A stretch of DNA of 34,892 nt from Clostridia bacterium (GTDB lineage: Bacteria; Bacillota; Clostridia; DUPQ01): assembly GCA_016938455.1 (NCBI GenBank), contig JAFGUQ010000248.1, positions 1-34,892 of the forward strand, in the 5' to 3' direction. Under the pieces are notes generated by a model, which did no database searches, was not told where the DNA came from, and saw nothing but the letters and a program-made list of their open reading frames with translations. Made by a program: the position numbers and the translations under genes. Shown one piece after another: positions 1-7,495 of this stretch (position 1 is its first letter; the number at the start of each line of letters is the position of its first letter).

Positions 1-90
1 ATTACGGGTGATTACAGTCTCTTTATTAGCTGGGTTTATTTAATTTATATTCTTATTATACAGACAGGATATTGTGAGATTATGAAGTAA

Positions 91-111
91 TTGTGAACAA
101 TTTGTTAACAA
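91..111. repeat. Tandem 10-bp palindromic repeat upstream of galU
   Basis: TTGTGAACAA (91-100) and TTGTTAACAA (102-111) lie one base apart, an 11-bp period, so both face the same side of the helix. The second copy is a perfect palindrome and the first nearly so. This could be a double operator for galU or for a gene to the left of the window. No regulator can be named from the sequence. Confidence 0.4.
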
Positions 112-150
112 GTGAGAATTTTTCGATTATTCATTTTAAATAGTATGGTG

Positions 151-156
151 TATAAT
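151..156 (+). promoter_or_regulatory. Candidate -10 element of galU promoter
   Basis: A consensus TATAAT stands at 151-156, preceded by TG at 149-150. No good -35 hexamer lies 17 bp upstream (TATTCA at 128-133 matches three of six). The predicted start of transcription is near 163, giving a leader of about 25 bases with AAGGAGA at 174-180. A weaker alternative is TTGTTA 102-107 with GATTAT 125-130. Confidence 0.45.
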
Positions 157-187
157 ATGGTTATCAAACAAACAAGGAGATTAAGAA

Positions 188-1057
188 GTGAAAGTTAGAA
201 AAGCAGTTATACCTGCAGCGGGACTAGGGACCAGATTTTTACCGGCTACAAAAGCACAACCAAAAGAAATGCTTCCACTTGTTGATAAGCCAACCATACA
301 ATATATCGTTGAAGAAGCCGTCAATGCCGGTATTACTGACATAATCATCATCTCGGGAAGAGGGAAAAGAGCCATTGAAGATCACTTTGACAAGTCCTAT
401 GAACTAGAGGATATGCTGACGAAAAAAAAGGATTTTGAAACACTTGAAACGGTCAAGAAGATTTCTGATATGGCCAATATATATTATGTCAGACAGAAAG
501 AGCCAAAAGGACTCGGCCATGCTATTCTATGTGCAAAGTCTTTTATAGGGAATCATCCATTTGCAGTCATGCTGGGAGATGATGTGGTAGATGCAGAGAA
601 ACCCTGTATCGGCCAATTGATTGATGTATTTGATCAATACCAGAAAACAATTATCGGTGTTCAGCCAGTCAAAAAAGAAAATGTGTGTGATTATGGAATT
701 GTTGACTGTCAGAAAGTGGACAATAGAATTTACAAAATAAGAGATATGGTGGAAAAACCTGATATTGATAAAGCACCATCCAATATTGCCATCCTGGGAA
801 GATACATCATTACTCCTGACATTTTTGATCTGCTTGAAAATCTGGAACCTGGTAAGGGCGGAGAAATCCAATTGACAGATGCACTAAAAAAACTGCTGAT
901 GACGGATGAAGCATATGCATATGATTTTGTAGGAACGAGATACGATGTCGGTAAGAAAATAGGGTTCTTACAAGCTACAATAGAATTTGCACTTAAAAGA
1001 GATGACTTGAATAAGGAATTCAAGGAATATCTGATTAACCTGACTAAAAATATGTAG
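188..1057 (+). CDS. galU: UTP--glucose-1-phosphate uridylyltransferase
   Basis: Makes UDP-glucose from UTP and glucose-1-phosphate in the cytoplasm, feeding glycolipid, polysaccharide and galactose metabolism. The 289-residue product has the usual length for bacterial GalU. The N-terminal nucleotide-binding loop GLGTRFLPATKAQPKEMLP (about residues 12-30) is diagnostic, and a VEKP motif, ILGRYI and GGEIQLTDAL follow in the order expected for the family. The start is GTG at 188, supported by AAGGAGA at 174-180. The gene is monocistronic and ends one base before the stop of a convergent gene, so any shared terminator must lie at or inside the facing genes. The related enzymes RfbA/GlgC are less likely because the motifs and length fit GalU. 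Confidence 0.96.
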   Translation: MKVRKAVIPAAGLGTRFLPATKAQPKEMLPLVDKPTIQYIVEEAVNAGITDIIIISGRGKRAIEDHFDKSYELEDMLTKKKDFETLETVKKISDMANIYYVRQKEPKGLGHAILCAKSFIGNHPFAVMLGDDVVDAEKPCIGQLIDVFDQYQKTIIGVQPVKKENVCDYGIVDCQKVDNRIYKIRDMVEKPDIDKAPSNIAILGRYIITPDIFDLLENLEPGKGGEIQLTDALKKLLMTDEAYAYDFVGTRYDVGKKIGFLQATIEFALKRDDLNKEFKEYLINLTKNM

Positions 1058-1058
1058 A

Positions 1059-1766
1059 TTACCATCCGGAAATATGGTTTCTTTTAATGACACCGAAAAT
1101 ATTAGCTCTGAAATGAGGGTTTTCAAGGGACATCTTTTTAATGAGATCCCTTATCTCGCCTCTCTTGGAAACACCATCCATAGGACAGGGATTCTTCACC
1201 GGTTCGAGATGGTTCATATTAACATAGTATCTGACATCTTTTTCATACGAGTAAGCAAGCGGGCGTATGGAATGGATGTTTTTATTTGACAGATAAGTCA
1301 CAGGTGAAAAAGTATTCAACCGACCTTCGTAAAACATGCTCATCAGATAAGTCTCAATAACATCATCTTTATTATGTCCAAGTGCCACTTTATTAAATCC
1401 CTGACTTGCAATGACATCATTCAATGCCCCTCTTCTCATATTGGCGCATAATGAACAAGGATTGGCTTCTTTTCTGATATCAAAAACCACTTCTTTGATA
1501 CAGGTAGGAATGACTTCATAATCAACTTCAATTTCCTCACATAGCCTTTTTATTGGTGAAGTATCAAATCCGTCAAAACCGACGGAGACAGTAAACGCTT
1601 TCACCTCATATGAGACAGGTAGGTATTTACGCTGATTGGCTAAGACATGTAAAAGTGAAAGAGAGTCTTTGCCGCCTGATACGCCAACAGCAATTTTGTC
1701 TCCATCTTGAATCATATGATAATCATTAATGGCATTTCTAACTTGCCCTTCTAATACACTTCCCAT
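1059..1766 (-). CDS. ttcA: TtcA-family tRNA 2-thiocytidine synthetase (PP-loop)
   Basis: An ATP pyrophosphatase that in studied members thiolates cytidine 32 of tRNA. Visible motifs are the PP-loop SGGKDS (residues 30-35), CSLC at 104-107 followed by RRG, GHNKDD at 130-135, and a further Cys at 194 in NPCPMD. In E. coli TtcA two Cys of a CxxC plus one later Cys hold the Fe-S cluster, and all three are present. I chose the ATG at 1766 because AGGAGGT (1772-1778 on the minus strand) lies directly before it; an in-frame ATG at 1811 has no such site. The product is 235 residues. It faces galU with a one-base gap. The family is sure; the exact modified base is inferred. Confidence 0.88.
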   Translation of the reverse strand: MGSVLEGQVRNAINDYHMIQDGDKIAVGVSGGKDSLSLLHVLANQRKYLPVSYEVKAFTVSVGFDGFDTSPIKRLCEEIEVDYEVIPTCIKEVVFDIRKEANPCSLCANMRRGALNDVIASQGFNKVALGHNKDDVIETYLMSMFYEGRLNTFSPVTYLSNKNIHSIRPLAYSYEKDVRYYVNMNHLEPVKNPCPMDGVSKRGEIRDLIKKMSLENPHFRANIFGVIKRNHISGW

Positions 1767-1804
1767 TAAATACCTCCTACATAGTATAAATGAAAAATTA
1801 TATA

Positions 1805-1833
1805 TAGACAATATGTGCTTTTTATAGTAAAAT
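1805..1833 (+). promoter_or_regulatory. Promoter of tRNA-Pro
   Basis: TAGACA (-35, 1805-1810) and TAAAAT (-10, 1828-1833) are separated by 17 bp, predicting a start near 1840, about 12 bases before the mature tRNA 5' end. Confidence 0.6.
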
Positions 1834-1851
1834 GATTTTCGCTAAGCTTAT

Positions 1852-1927
1852 CGGGATGTAGCGCAGGTGGTAGCGCACATGGTTTGGGACCATGGGGCCG
1901 CAGGTTCGAATCCTGTCATCCCGACCA
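1852..1927 (+). tRNA. tRNA-Pro (anticodon UGG)
   Basis: A complete cloverleaf of 76 bases. The acceptor stem is CGGGATG (1852-1858) with CATCCCG (1917-1923). The anticodon stem CATGG/CCATG encloses the loop TTTGGGA with anticodon TGG at 1885-1887. The T arm carries GTTCGAATC. The CCA end is encoded (1925-1927), as is common in Bacillota. It has its own promoter and a terminator downstream. UGG with wobble can read all or most proline codons. Confidence 0.97.
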
Positions 1928-1940
1928 GAGACTTAGTTTG

Positions 1941-1984
1941 AAGAAGTTTAGTGCACCGGCATTTGACTTCTTTTTATTTTTTTA
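1941..1984 (+). terminator. Rho-independent terminator after tRNA-Pro
   Basis: AAGAAGT (1941-1947) pairs with ACTTCTT (1966-1972), with further pairing possible inside the loop around GTGC/GCAT, followed by a T-rich tract through 1983. It sits just before the hydrolase start at 1998. Confidence 0.75.
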
Positions 1985-1997
1985 AGAAAAGAGCAAG

Positions 1998-2873
1998 ATG
2001 ATGATTGAAAAATTAGCAGAAGTATTCAAACGTGAAGGAGCAAATGTCATCAGATACGCATGGTATCAGAATGGCATCATAAAAGGACATGAAATGGTTT
2101 CTTCCTATCCATGCTCAAACTGTTACTCGATATCCAAGAACTTCACTGCAACTGCAATCGGTATTGCCTATGATATGAATCTTCTTGATGTGGAAGATGA
2201 TATAGTTAAATATTTTGAAAACGAAATACCACTTAAACATGATCAAAACCTTTACAAAGTAAAAATAAAACACTTGTTGTCTCAGACGATGGGAATCGCT
2301 GCAGGAAATCTTTTTGAGAGTGACCGATATACCCACGGAACTGATGACTTCATTTCTGTTGCTTTATCTTCTGATATTCCATATGAGCCGGGCAAAAAAA
2401 TGGTTTACAGTAATTCGACTTATTATCTTTTATCCTGCATCATTGAAAAAGTCTCCGGTATGACCATGAACCTTTTTTTACAGAAATATTTATTTTCTAA
2501 AACAGGAATCAACAGCTATTCATGGGAATGCTGTCCAAAAGGACATACAATGGGAGCCACAGGATTGTATCTGTCAACCACTGATATGTTGAAGCTTGGT
2601 ATCTTATATATGAATAAGGGGATCTTCGAAGGGAACAAGATTCTCAGTGAGAAGTGGGTTGATATGGCCACGGTGAAAAGAGCGGGGGATGTGGACAATC
2701 CGACTGCTTTCAGTTTCTGGTTCAACGATGAAGGGGGATACAGAGGAAGCGGTGCCTATGGACAGCTGCTACTGGTTTATCCATCAAGGAAAATGGTGTT
2801 TGCTGCTCATTCTTTTGATTCGAATCATAATATCTATCAGATAACCAGTAAGTTTCTGAAAGAGGTCAATTAA
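1998..2873 (+). CDS. Serine hydrolase, beta-lactamase (class C/PBP-like) family
   Basis: A 291-residue member of the serine beta-lactamase-like superfamily, which includes penicillin-binding proteins, esterases and peptidases. The SxxK motif is SISK at residues 44-47 (nucleophile Ser44), the YxN motif is YSN near residue 135, and GSGAYGQ in the C-terminal half takes the place of the KTG/HxG motif. There is no signal peptide, so a cytoplasmic esterase or amidase is likelier than a secreted beta-lactamase. ATG codons at 1998 and 2001 are both possible, and the ribosome site is weak. Only 13 bases separate it from the tRNA terminator and I see no promoter of its own, so expression may depend on readthrough from the tRNA unit. 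The substrate cannot be told. Confidence 0.85.
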   Translation: MMIEKLAEVFKREGANVIRYAWYQNGIIKGHEMVSSYPCSNCYSISKNFTATAIGIAYDMNLLDVEDDIVKYFENEIPLKHDQNLYKVKIKHLLSQTMGIAAGNLFESDRYTHGTDDFISVALSSDIPYEPGKKMVYSNSTYYLLSCIIEKVSGMTMNLFLQKYLFSKTGINSYSWECCPKGHTMGATGLYLSTTDMLKLGILYMNKGIFEGNKILSEKWVDMATVKRAGDVDNPTAFSFWFNDEGGYRGSGAYGQLLLVYPSRKMVFAAHSFDSNHNIYQITSKFLKEVN

Positions 2874-2913
2874 AAACTGAGTTTAAATTAATCAGATTAA
2901 TCATGATAATTCA

Positions 2914-2942
2914 TTGACTGAGGCAAATCAGAGTGATACAAT
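2914..2942 (+). promoter_or_regulatory. Promoter of nrdJ
   Basis: TTGACT (-35, 2914-2919), a 17-bp spacer and TACAAT (-10, 2937-2942) with an upstream TG at 2934-2935 (extended -10). The predicted start is near 2949. The -10 lies inside the first NrdR-box-like palindrome. The direct repeat TTAATCA at 2888-2894 and 2897-2903 lies just upstream of the -35. Confidence 0.8.
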
Positions 2943-2983
2943 ATATTGTACTAAAGAAAAATACAAACCACTAAATATAGTGG
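2936..2983 (+). promoter_or_regulatory. Tandem NrdR boxes controlling nrdJ
   Basis: Box 1 (2936-2951) has the core CAATATATTG inside the perfect palindrome TACAATATATTGTA (2937-2950). Box 2 (2968-2983) has the core CTAAATATAG inside the 7-bp inverted repeat ACCACTA/TAGTGGT (2967-2984). Both fit the NrdR box consensus as I remember it (acaCwAtATaTwGtgt). The 16-bp gap and 32-bp centre spacing, about three helical turns, are those known for NrdR tandem sites. Box 1 covers the -10, so binding would repress. The assignment to NrdR is by inference; nrdR itself is not in the window. Confidence 0.75.
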
Positions 2984-3001
2984 TGCGTTGAGGGGGATAT
3001 C

Positions 3002-5242
3002 ATGAAACTATCTGATAATGCAATTAAAGTCCTTGAAAGAAGATATTTAGCAAGGAATGAAGCCGGTGAAGTCGTTGAAACACCGGATGAGCTCTTTAAA
3101 AGAGTCGCACATGCAATCGCTTTGGCAGACGACGGTTTTTTAAGTGAAGATGAAATCAAAGCATCGGAAAATGATTTTTATAATATGATGATCAATCTTG
3201 AGTTTTTACCAAACTCACCAACATTGATGAATGCCGGGAGACCTCTTGGTCAGCTATCAGCTTGTTTTGTATTGCCCATCGAAGATTCCATGGAGTCCAT
3301 TTTTGAAACAATCAAGAACGCCGCACTGATTCATAAGAGTGGTGGAGGAACAGGATTCAGCTTCTCAAGAATCAGATCAACCGGTGCTACAGTGAAAACA
3401 ACCGGAGGAGTGGCAAGTGGTCCCATAAGCTTCATGAAAGTTTTTAATGCCGCCACAGAAGCAGTGAAACAGGGAGGAACAAGACGAGGGGCCAACATGG
3501 GAATTCTAAGAGTTGACCATCCTGATATTTTGGCATTCATCTCCTGTAAACAGGACAATGTGGAAATTACCAATTTCAATATCAGCGTTGGAGTGACAGA
3601 GAAATTCATGCAGGCAGTTGAAAGCGGAGAGGACTATGACCTTATCGATCCATATACCAAAAAAGTGGTTACCCGATTAAATGCAGAGAAAGTTTTCAAT
3701 GCCATCGTGGAAAACGCATGGAATAATGGAGAACCTGGAATAATTTTCCTTGACCGTATTAATAAAGAAAATACTGTACCAGGTGTCGGCGAAATAGAAA
3801 GCACAAATCCTTGCGGAGAACAACCGCTGCTTCCCTATGAGTCATGTAATCTTGGTTCTATCAATCTCTTTACTATGCTTAATCAGGAAAAAACTGATTT
3901 TGATTATGAAAAACTGAAGAAAACAGTGATGAAAGCAGTTCACTTCCTTGACAATGTCATTGATGTCAATAAATATCCTCATAAAATGATTGATCAGATG
4001 ACAAAAGCCACCAGAAAAATAGGGCTAGGAGTCATGGGGTGGGCAGATGCATTATATGCCATGAAAATTCCGTACAGTTCACAAGAAGCAGCAGAACTTG
4101 GCAGAAAAATCATGAGATTCATTAATAATGAATCAAAAAAGGCATCCATCAATCTGGCAGAACTAAAAGGTGTTTTCCCCTATTATGATAAGAGTGTCTT
4201 TAAAGAACAGCAGATCAGAATAAGAAACGCCACCACTACTACCATTGCACCAACAGGAACATTAAGCATTATTGCTGATGTATCCAGTGGTATTGAACCT
4301 GTTTTTGCATTGTCATATATCAGGAATGTCATGGATAATGACCAGCTGGTTGAAGTTAATTCTATTTTTAAACAAGCATTAGAAGATTCTGGAGATTATT
4401 CTGAAGAACTCATGAGAAAAGTAGCTGAAGAAGGAACGATTTCTCACATGAAAGATTTTGACCAGAGCATTAAAGATGTTTTCGTTACAGCTCATGACAT
4501 TTCACCTGAGTGGCATATTAAGATGCAGGCGGTTTTCCAGGAAAGCACTGATAATGCCGTATCAAAAACAGTTAATCTGAAGAAAGAAGCAACAACAGAA
4601 GATGTCAAGGATGTTTTTTTGCAGGCTTATTCATTAGGCTGTAAAGGAGTGACATTATACAGAGACGGTTCAAGAGATTCACAGGTTCTTAATATCGGGA
4701 AGGTCAATGGTAAAACGACCAGCAGCGACCATAATCCCAGACCAAGACCCGAAGTCACCACCGGTTTCACACAAAAATACAAAATCGGGTGCGGAAATCT
4801 TTATGTGACTGTTAATTCAGATGAAAACGGAAATATTTGTGAAGTATTCACTAATACCGGAAGAGCAGGCGGTTGTCCATCTCAGTCAGAAGCGACAAGC
4901 CGTCTGGTATCCATTGCACTGCGTTCAGGTGTACCGACAAAAGAAATTGTTGATCAGCTAAAAGGAATCAGATGTCCTTCAACCATCAGACAGAAAGACC
5001 TTAAGGTATTATCCTGTCCTGATGCCATCGGGAGACTGATTGAAAAAGTTGAAAAAATGAACGGTGAAAAGGAATCAAAAGAATTTAAGGCATTTGACAA
5101 CGAAAAAGCAGTGGAAGTTAAAAAAGCACCTGTCGCAGTTGTTGATAAATTCACCAGACTATGTCCAGAATGCCATCAGGAGATGGAGCATGAGGGTGGT
5201 TGTGTGATGTGCAGATACTGCGGGTATTCCAAGTGCGGTTAA
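3002..5242 (+). CDS. nrdJ: Adenosylcobalamin-dependent (class II) ribonucleoside-diphosphate reductase
   Basis: Makes deoxyribonucleotides using a radical generated from coenzyme B12, so it works with or without oxygen. The 746 residues show Cys88 and Cys282 (likely redox pair), the radical-site motif NPCGE at 269-273 with Cys271 and Glu273, and YESCNLGS. A TSCPD-type domain follows (about 590-690, with GRAGGCPSQ and the later CP motifs) and a cysteine-rich tail (CPEC near 723 and CVMCRYCGYSKC at the end) that probably relays electrons or binds zinc. The ATG at 3002 follows AGGGGG at 2991-2996. It is transcribed alone from an NrdR-type promoter; I see no cobalamin riboswitch in the roughly 50-base leader. 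Confidence 0.96.
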   Translation: MKLSDNAIKVLERRYLARNEAGEVVETPDELFKRVAHAIALADDGFLSEDEIKASENDFYNMMINLEFLPNSPTLMNAGRPLGQLSACFVLPIEDSMESIFETIKNAALIHKSGGGTGFSFSRIRSTGATVKTTGGVASGPISFMKVFNAATEAVKQGGTRRGANMGILRVDHPDILAFISCKQDNVEITNFNISVGVTEKFMQAVESGEDYDLIDPYTKKVVTRLNAEKVFNAIVENAWNNGEPGIIFLDRINKENTVPGVGEIESTNPCGEQPLLPYESCNLGSINLFTMLNQEKTDFDYEKLKKTVMKAVHFLDNVIDVNKYPHKMIDQMTKATRKIGLGVMGWADALYAMKIPYSSQEAAELGRKIMRFINNESKKASINLAELKGVFPYYDKSVFKEQQIRIRNATTTTIAPTGTLSIIADVSSGIEPVFALSYIRNVMDNDQLVEVNSIFKQALEDSGDYSEELMRKVAEEGTISHMKDFDQSIKDVFVTAHDISPEWHIKMQAVFQESTDNAVSKTVNLKKEATTEDVKDVFLQAYSLGCKGVTLYRDGSRDSQVLNIGKVNGKTTSSDHNPRPRPEVTTGFTQKYKIGCGNLYVTVNSDENGNICEVFTNTGRAGGCPSQSEATSRLVSIALRSGVPTKEIVDQLKGIRCPSTIRQKDLKVLSCPDAIGRLIEKVEKMNGEKESKEFKAFDNEKAVEVKKAPVAVVDKFTRLCPECHQEMEHEGGCVMCRYCGYSKCG

Positions 5243-5262
5243 AGTTTATGTATAAATTATAC

Positions 5263-5285
5263 AAAAATATGCATATATTTTTATT
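5263..5285 (+). terminator. Possible weak terminator after nrdJ
   Basis: AAAAATAT (5263-5270) pairs with ATATTTTT (5275-5282) around a GCAT loop, followed by a short T/A-rich tail. It contains no G-C pairs in the stem, so its strength is doubtful. Confidence 0.35.
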
Positions 5286-5295
5286 TAATATTAAG

Positions 5296-5323
5296 TAGAC
5301 ACTTAAAGGTATTATGATATAAT
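5296..5323 (+). promoter_or_regulatory. Promoter of the small orphan gene
   Basis: TAGACA (5296-5301), a 16-bp spacer and an extended -10 TGATATAAT (TG 5315-5316, TATAAT 5318-5323). Confidence 0.65.
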
Positions 5324-5365
5324 ATTAGTTGAGTGATAATCACAATTGATTGGAGGAGTTTATAA

Positions 5366-5701
5366 ATGGCAAAGAAAATAACAAAAAATATAATTGCAGT
5401 TAAGGATTTTGAAAACACAGCAAAAAAAATAGCATCAGGTGCATTAAGAATGGATAAAGAACCAAGTGTATATAAAAGTCTTTTTGATAATGTAATGTTC
5501 TCATGTGATAATGTAGACGAACTAAAGAAATTCATTAAGCAGAATAAATTCAAAAGTAAAGATTGCATGCATTATTGGGAAGGCCTCATTGTTGGCGGAA
5601 GCACACTGATTACTACTACTTATGATACAACAGATGAAAACTTTGTTGAGAATACATGTGACAATAACAACTTGATTTATATAGCAAACTGGATTAAATA
5701 G
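5366..5701 (+). CDS. Hypothetical protein, 111 residues
   Basis: I do not recognise this protein. It starts at ATG 5366 behind a strong GGAGGAG (5352-5358), has its own promoter and ends before a clear terminator, so it is a real single gene. The N-terminal half is lysine-rich and probably helical (residues 1-65, with DELKKFIKQNKFKSKDCMHYW). The C-terminal half is short and beta-prone (LIVGGSTLITTTYDTT). It has no signal peptide or membrane segment and only three cysteines, without a clear metal-site pattern. It lies between nrdJ and a convergent protease gene, and nothing nearby points to its role. It is probably a small cytoplasmic protein of restricted distribution. Confidence 0.75.
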   Translation: MAKKITKNIIAVKDFENTAKKIASGALRMDKEPSVYKSLFDNVMFSCDNVDELKKFIKQNKFKSKDCMHYWEGLIVGGSTLITTTYDTTDENFVENTCDNNNLIYIANWIK

Positions 5702-5722
5702 TTAACAAAACAAGATTACAGA

Positions 5723-5756
5723 AAACCTCTTTTTAATACTTAAAGAGGTTTTTTTA
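5723..5756. terminator. Strong hairpin terminator between convergent genes
   Basis: AAACCTCTTT (5723-5732) pairs perfectly with AAAGAGGTTT (5742-5751) around a 9-base loop, followed by T residues through 5756. On the plus strand it ends the orphan gene. On the minus strand it lies just after the stop of the PrsW gene, where it may also act, but with a shorter U tract. Confidence 0.85.
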
Positions 5757-6446
5757 TTGCTCGTTTATATGGCGTTCCTTTGACAATTTGTAAAACCTTG
5801 TCAGTTTTTTCATATTATAAACCCATAGAAAAATGACATAAGGCAAAAAGATGAACAGGAAACTCATGTTTGTCATTAAAATGAAGTTGAAAAGACCATG
5901 GATAATGACAGGATAGATAATTGATTTACTTAAATATTTCTTCTTGTCTTTTTCATTATCTGTAAATTTCGCCATTGAAAGATAATAACCCATGGTAATA
6001 GCGAAGAGCATATGTGCAGGAACTGACAATAATCCTCTGATTACCCCCAGATTGGTAGTGGTAGCGGATTGAAATATCAGATATAGAATGTTTTCTATGG
6101 CAGCAAATCCCAATGAAGCAAAAGCACAGTAAATAATACCGTCAAGTTTTTCGTCAAATGCCACATGATTGTAAGCTACTTTTAAAACGATTTTACGTTT
6201 AAATGATTCTTCAATAAATCCTGCAATAAAGAACGTTTCAAAGATCACAGCTACAATTCCAGTGAAAATATTGAATCGCATAAAAAGATTTTCGAGAAGA
6301 ATGACCGGCAACGCTGACAGAAATCCATAAAGAAACAACTTGAAAAGCAGTTTAACAGGTTCTTTATCATACCGGTCTGTAAGATAAAGAAACGCAAGTA
6401 ACAGAAAAACAGGAATTAATGCTGTAATGATTAGTTGTACAATCAT
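5754..6446 (-). CDS. PrsW-family intramembrane metalloprotease
   Basis: A 230-residue polytopic membrane protein. Family signatures are EESFK (Glu79-Glu80 to Lys83), FDEKLDGIIY (97-106), LGFAAIENILY (112-122, with Glu118-Asn119), His145 in a membrane helix (VPAHMLF) and His183 in HGLFNF. These match the glutamate and histidine motifs of PrsW, which in Bacillus subtilis makes the first cut in the anti-sigma factor RsiW. About seven to eight hydrophobic segments are visible. The ATG is at 6446, with GGAGG near 6456-6460 on the minus strand. No sigma/anti-sigma pair is next to it, so its substrate is unknown; membership of the wider Abi/CAAX protease group is the main alternative. Confidence 0.86.
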   Translation of the reverse strand: MIVQLIITALIPVFLLLAFLYLTDRYDKEPVKLLFKLFLYGFLSALPVILLENLFMRFNIFTGIVAVIFETFFIAGFIEESFKRKIVLKVAYNHVAFDEKLDGIIYCAFASLGFAAIENILYLIFQSATTTNLGVIRGLLSVPAHMLFAITMGYYLSMAKFTDNEKDKKKYLSKSIIYPVIIHGLFNFILMTNMSFLFIFLPYVIFLWVYNMKKLTRFYKLSKERHINEQ

Positions 6447-6598
6447 AATATGAAACCTCCCAGAATATATATTTATTATACACTAAAAAAGCGAATTACT
6501 TATGGCAATAAAAAGAGTGAAGTAAAATCAAAAATGATAAGTATTTTGACTAAAAGTATAGTACAATATTAATAGAAAAAATTTATCGGAGGGGTACA

Positions 6599-7492
6599 AT
6601 GAAAGATATAAAAGTAGCGATAATAGGATTAGATACAAGTCATTCTCTGCAGTTTGCATCAAGAATGCAGGATGCTAATTGCGATATAACCCAGAAGGTA
6701 ATGGGATTACGTGCCATCAGCTGTTTGGCTTTTGTAACACCGTTTCAGGATGAAAAAGGAATTAAAGAACGTACTTTGGAACTTGAAAAACTGGGAGTTA
6801 AGGTCACCAGCAGTTTTGAAGAAGCAGTAGAAGGTGCAGAGGCATTGATGCTTGAGGTGAATGACCCTTCTTTGCATGTTGAATACTTTGAAAAATGTGC
6901 AAAACTGAAATTACCGATGTTTCTTGATAAACCGCTTGCTGACACCATAGAAAATGGAATAAAGATATATGAAATTGCAAAGAAATATGATGCTAAAGTG
7001 TTCAGTGCCTCTTCTTTGCGGTTTATGAAGGAAATTGACTATGCCTGTAAAATCATTCAGAAACCTGAAAGAGCTAATGTTTTCGGTGCACTTGGGATAG
7101 CTATGGCTGGAGAATCTGTTGTATGGTATGGAGTGCATACTTTTGAAATGCTCCAAAAACTTTTAGGAAGAGGAGCAACTTCAATCAGCGCACATCAGGA
7201 TGATAAAGGGGTGGTTGCCATCGTAAAATATAACGACAACAGAAGAGGAGTCGTTGAGCTGAATGAAGGAGCATGGGTATATGGCGGATCACTGAGAACA
7301 AGCCAGGATTGCGAATCATTTACTATTGATATGTCAACAGCATATAAGGGAGAACTGGATCAGGTATCCAAGTTTTTCCATGGTGGAGAAAATCCTGTTG
7401 ATTTCCTGGATACATTAGAAGTCATGAATATGCTTGATACCACTGTAAAATCACTTAAATCAGGTAAAGAAGAGTTATTGACGGAGATTTAA
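6599..7492 (+). CDS. Gfo/Idh/MocA-family oxidoreductase
   Basis: A 297-residue NAD(P)-type dehydrogenase-like protein. The N-terminal Rossmann strand KVAIIG is followed by LDTSHS (residues 11-16) in place of the usual GxGxxG turn, a variant I know from one Gfo/Idh subgroup. The motif FLDKPLA (109-114) corresponds to the family's EKP with Asp for Glu. The C-terminal half is the alpha/beta dimer and substrate domain. Members oxidise hydroxyls of sugars, inositols or their derivatives. ATG 6599 follows GGAGGGG (6588-6594). It is the first gene of a five-gene operon, three bases upstream of the URO-D gene. Substrate and cofactor are not readable; loss of the canonical glycine motif leaves catalytic activity open. 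Confidence 0.85.
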   Translation: MKDIKVAIIGLDTSHSLQFASRMQDANCDITQKVMGLRAISCLAFVTPFQDEKGIKERTLELEKLGVKVTSSFEEAVEGAEALMLEVNDPSLHVEYFEKCAKLKLPMFLDKPLADTIENGIKIYEIAKKYDAKVFSASSLRFMKEIDYACKIIQKPERANVFGALGIAMAGESVVWYGVHTFEMLQKLLGRGATSISAHQDDKGVVAIVKYNDNRRGVVELNEGAWVYGGSLRTSQDCESFTIDMSTAYKGELDQVSKFFHGGENPVDFLDTLEVMNMLDTTVKSLKSGKEELLTEI

Positions 7493-7495
7493 CCT

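Noticed and set aside
730-1065. Minus-strand reading frame opposite galU
   Set aside because: It is an antisense shadow of a well-identified gene with no ribosome site or family motif.
1061-1085. ACCAT/ATGGT hairpin between galU and ttcA as a bidirectional terminator
   Set aside because: Only five base pairs with an eight-base loop and no proper U tract.
2949-3001. Cobalamin riboswitch before nrdJ
   Set aside because: The leader is only about 50 bases and lacks the B12 box; the structure there fits NrdR boxes instead.
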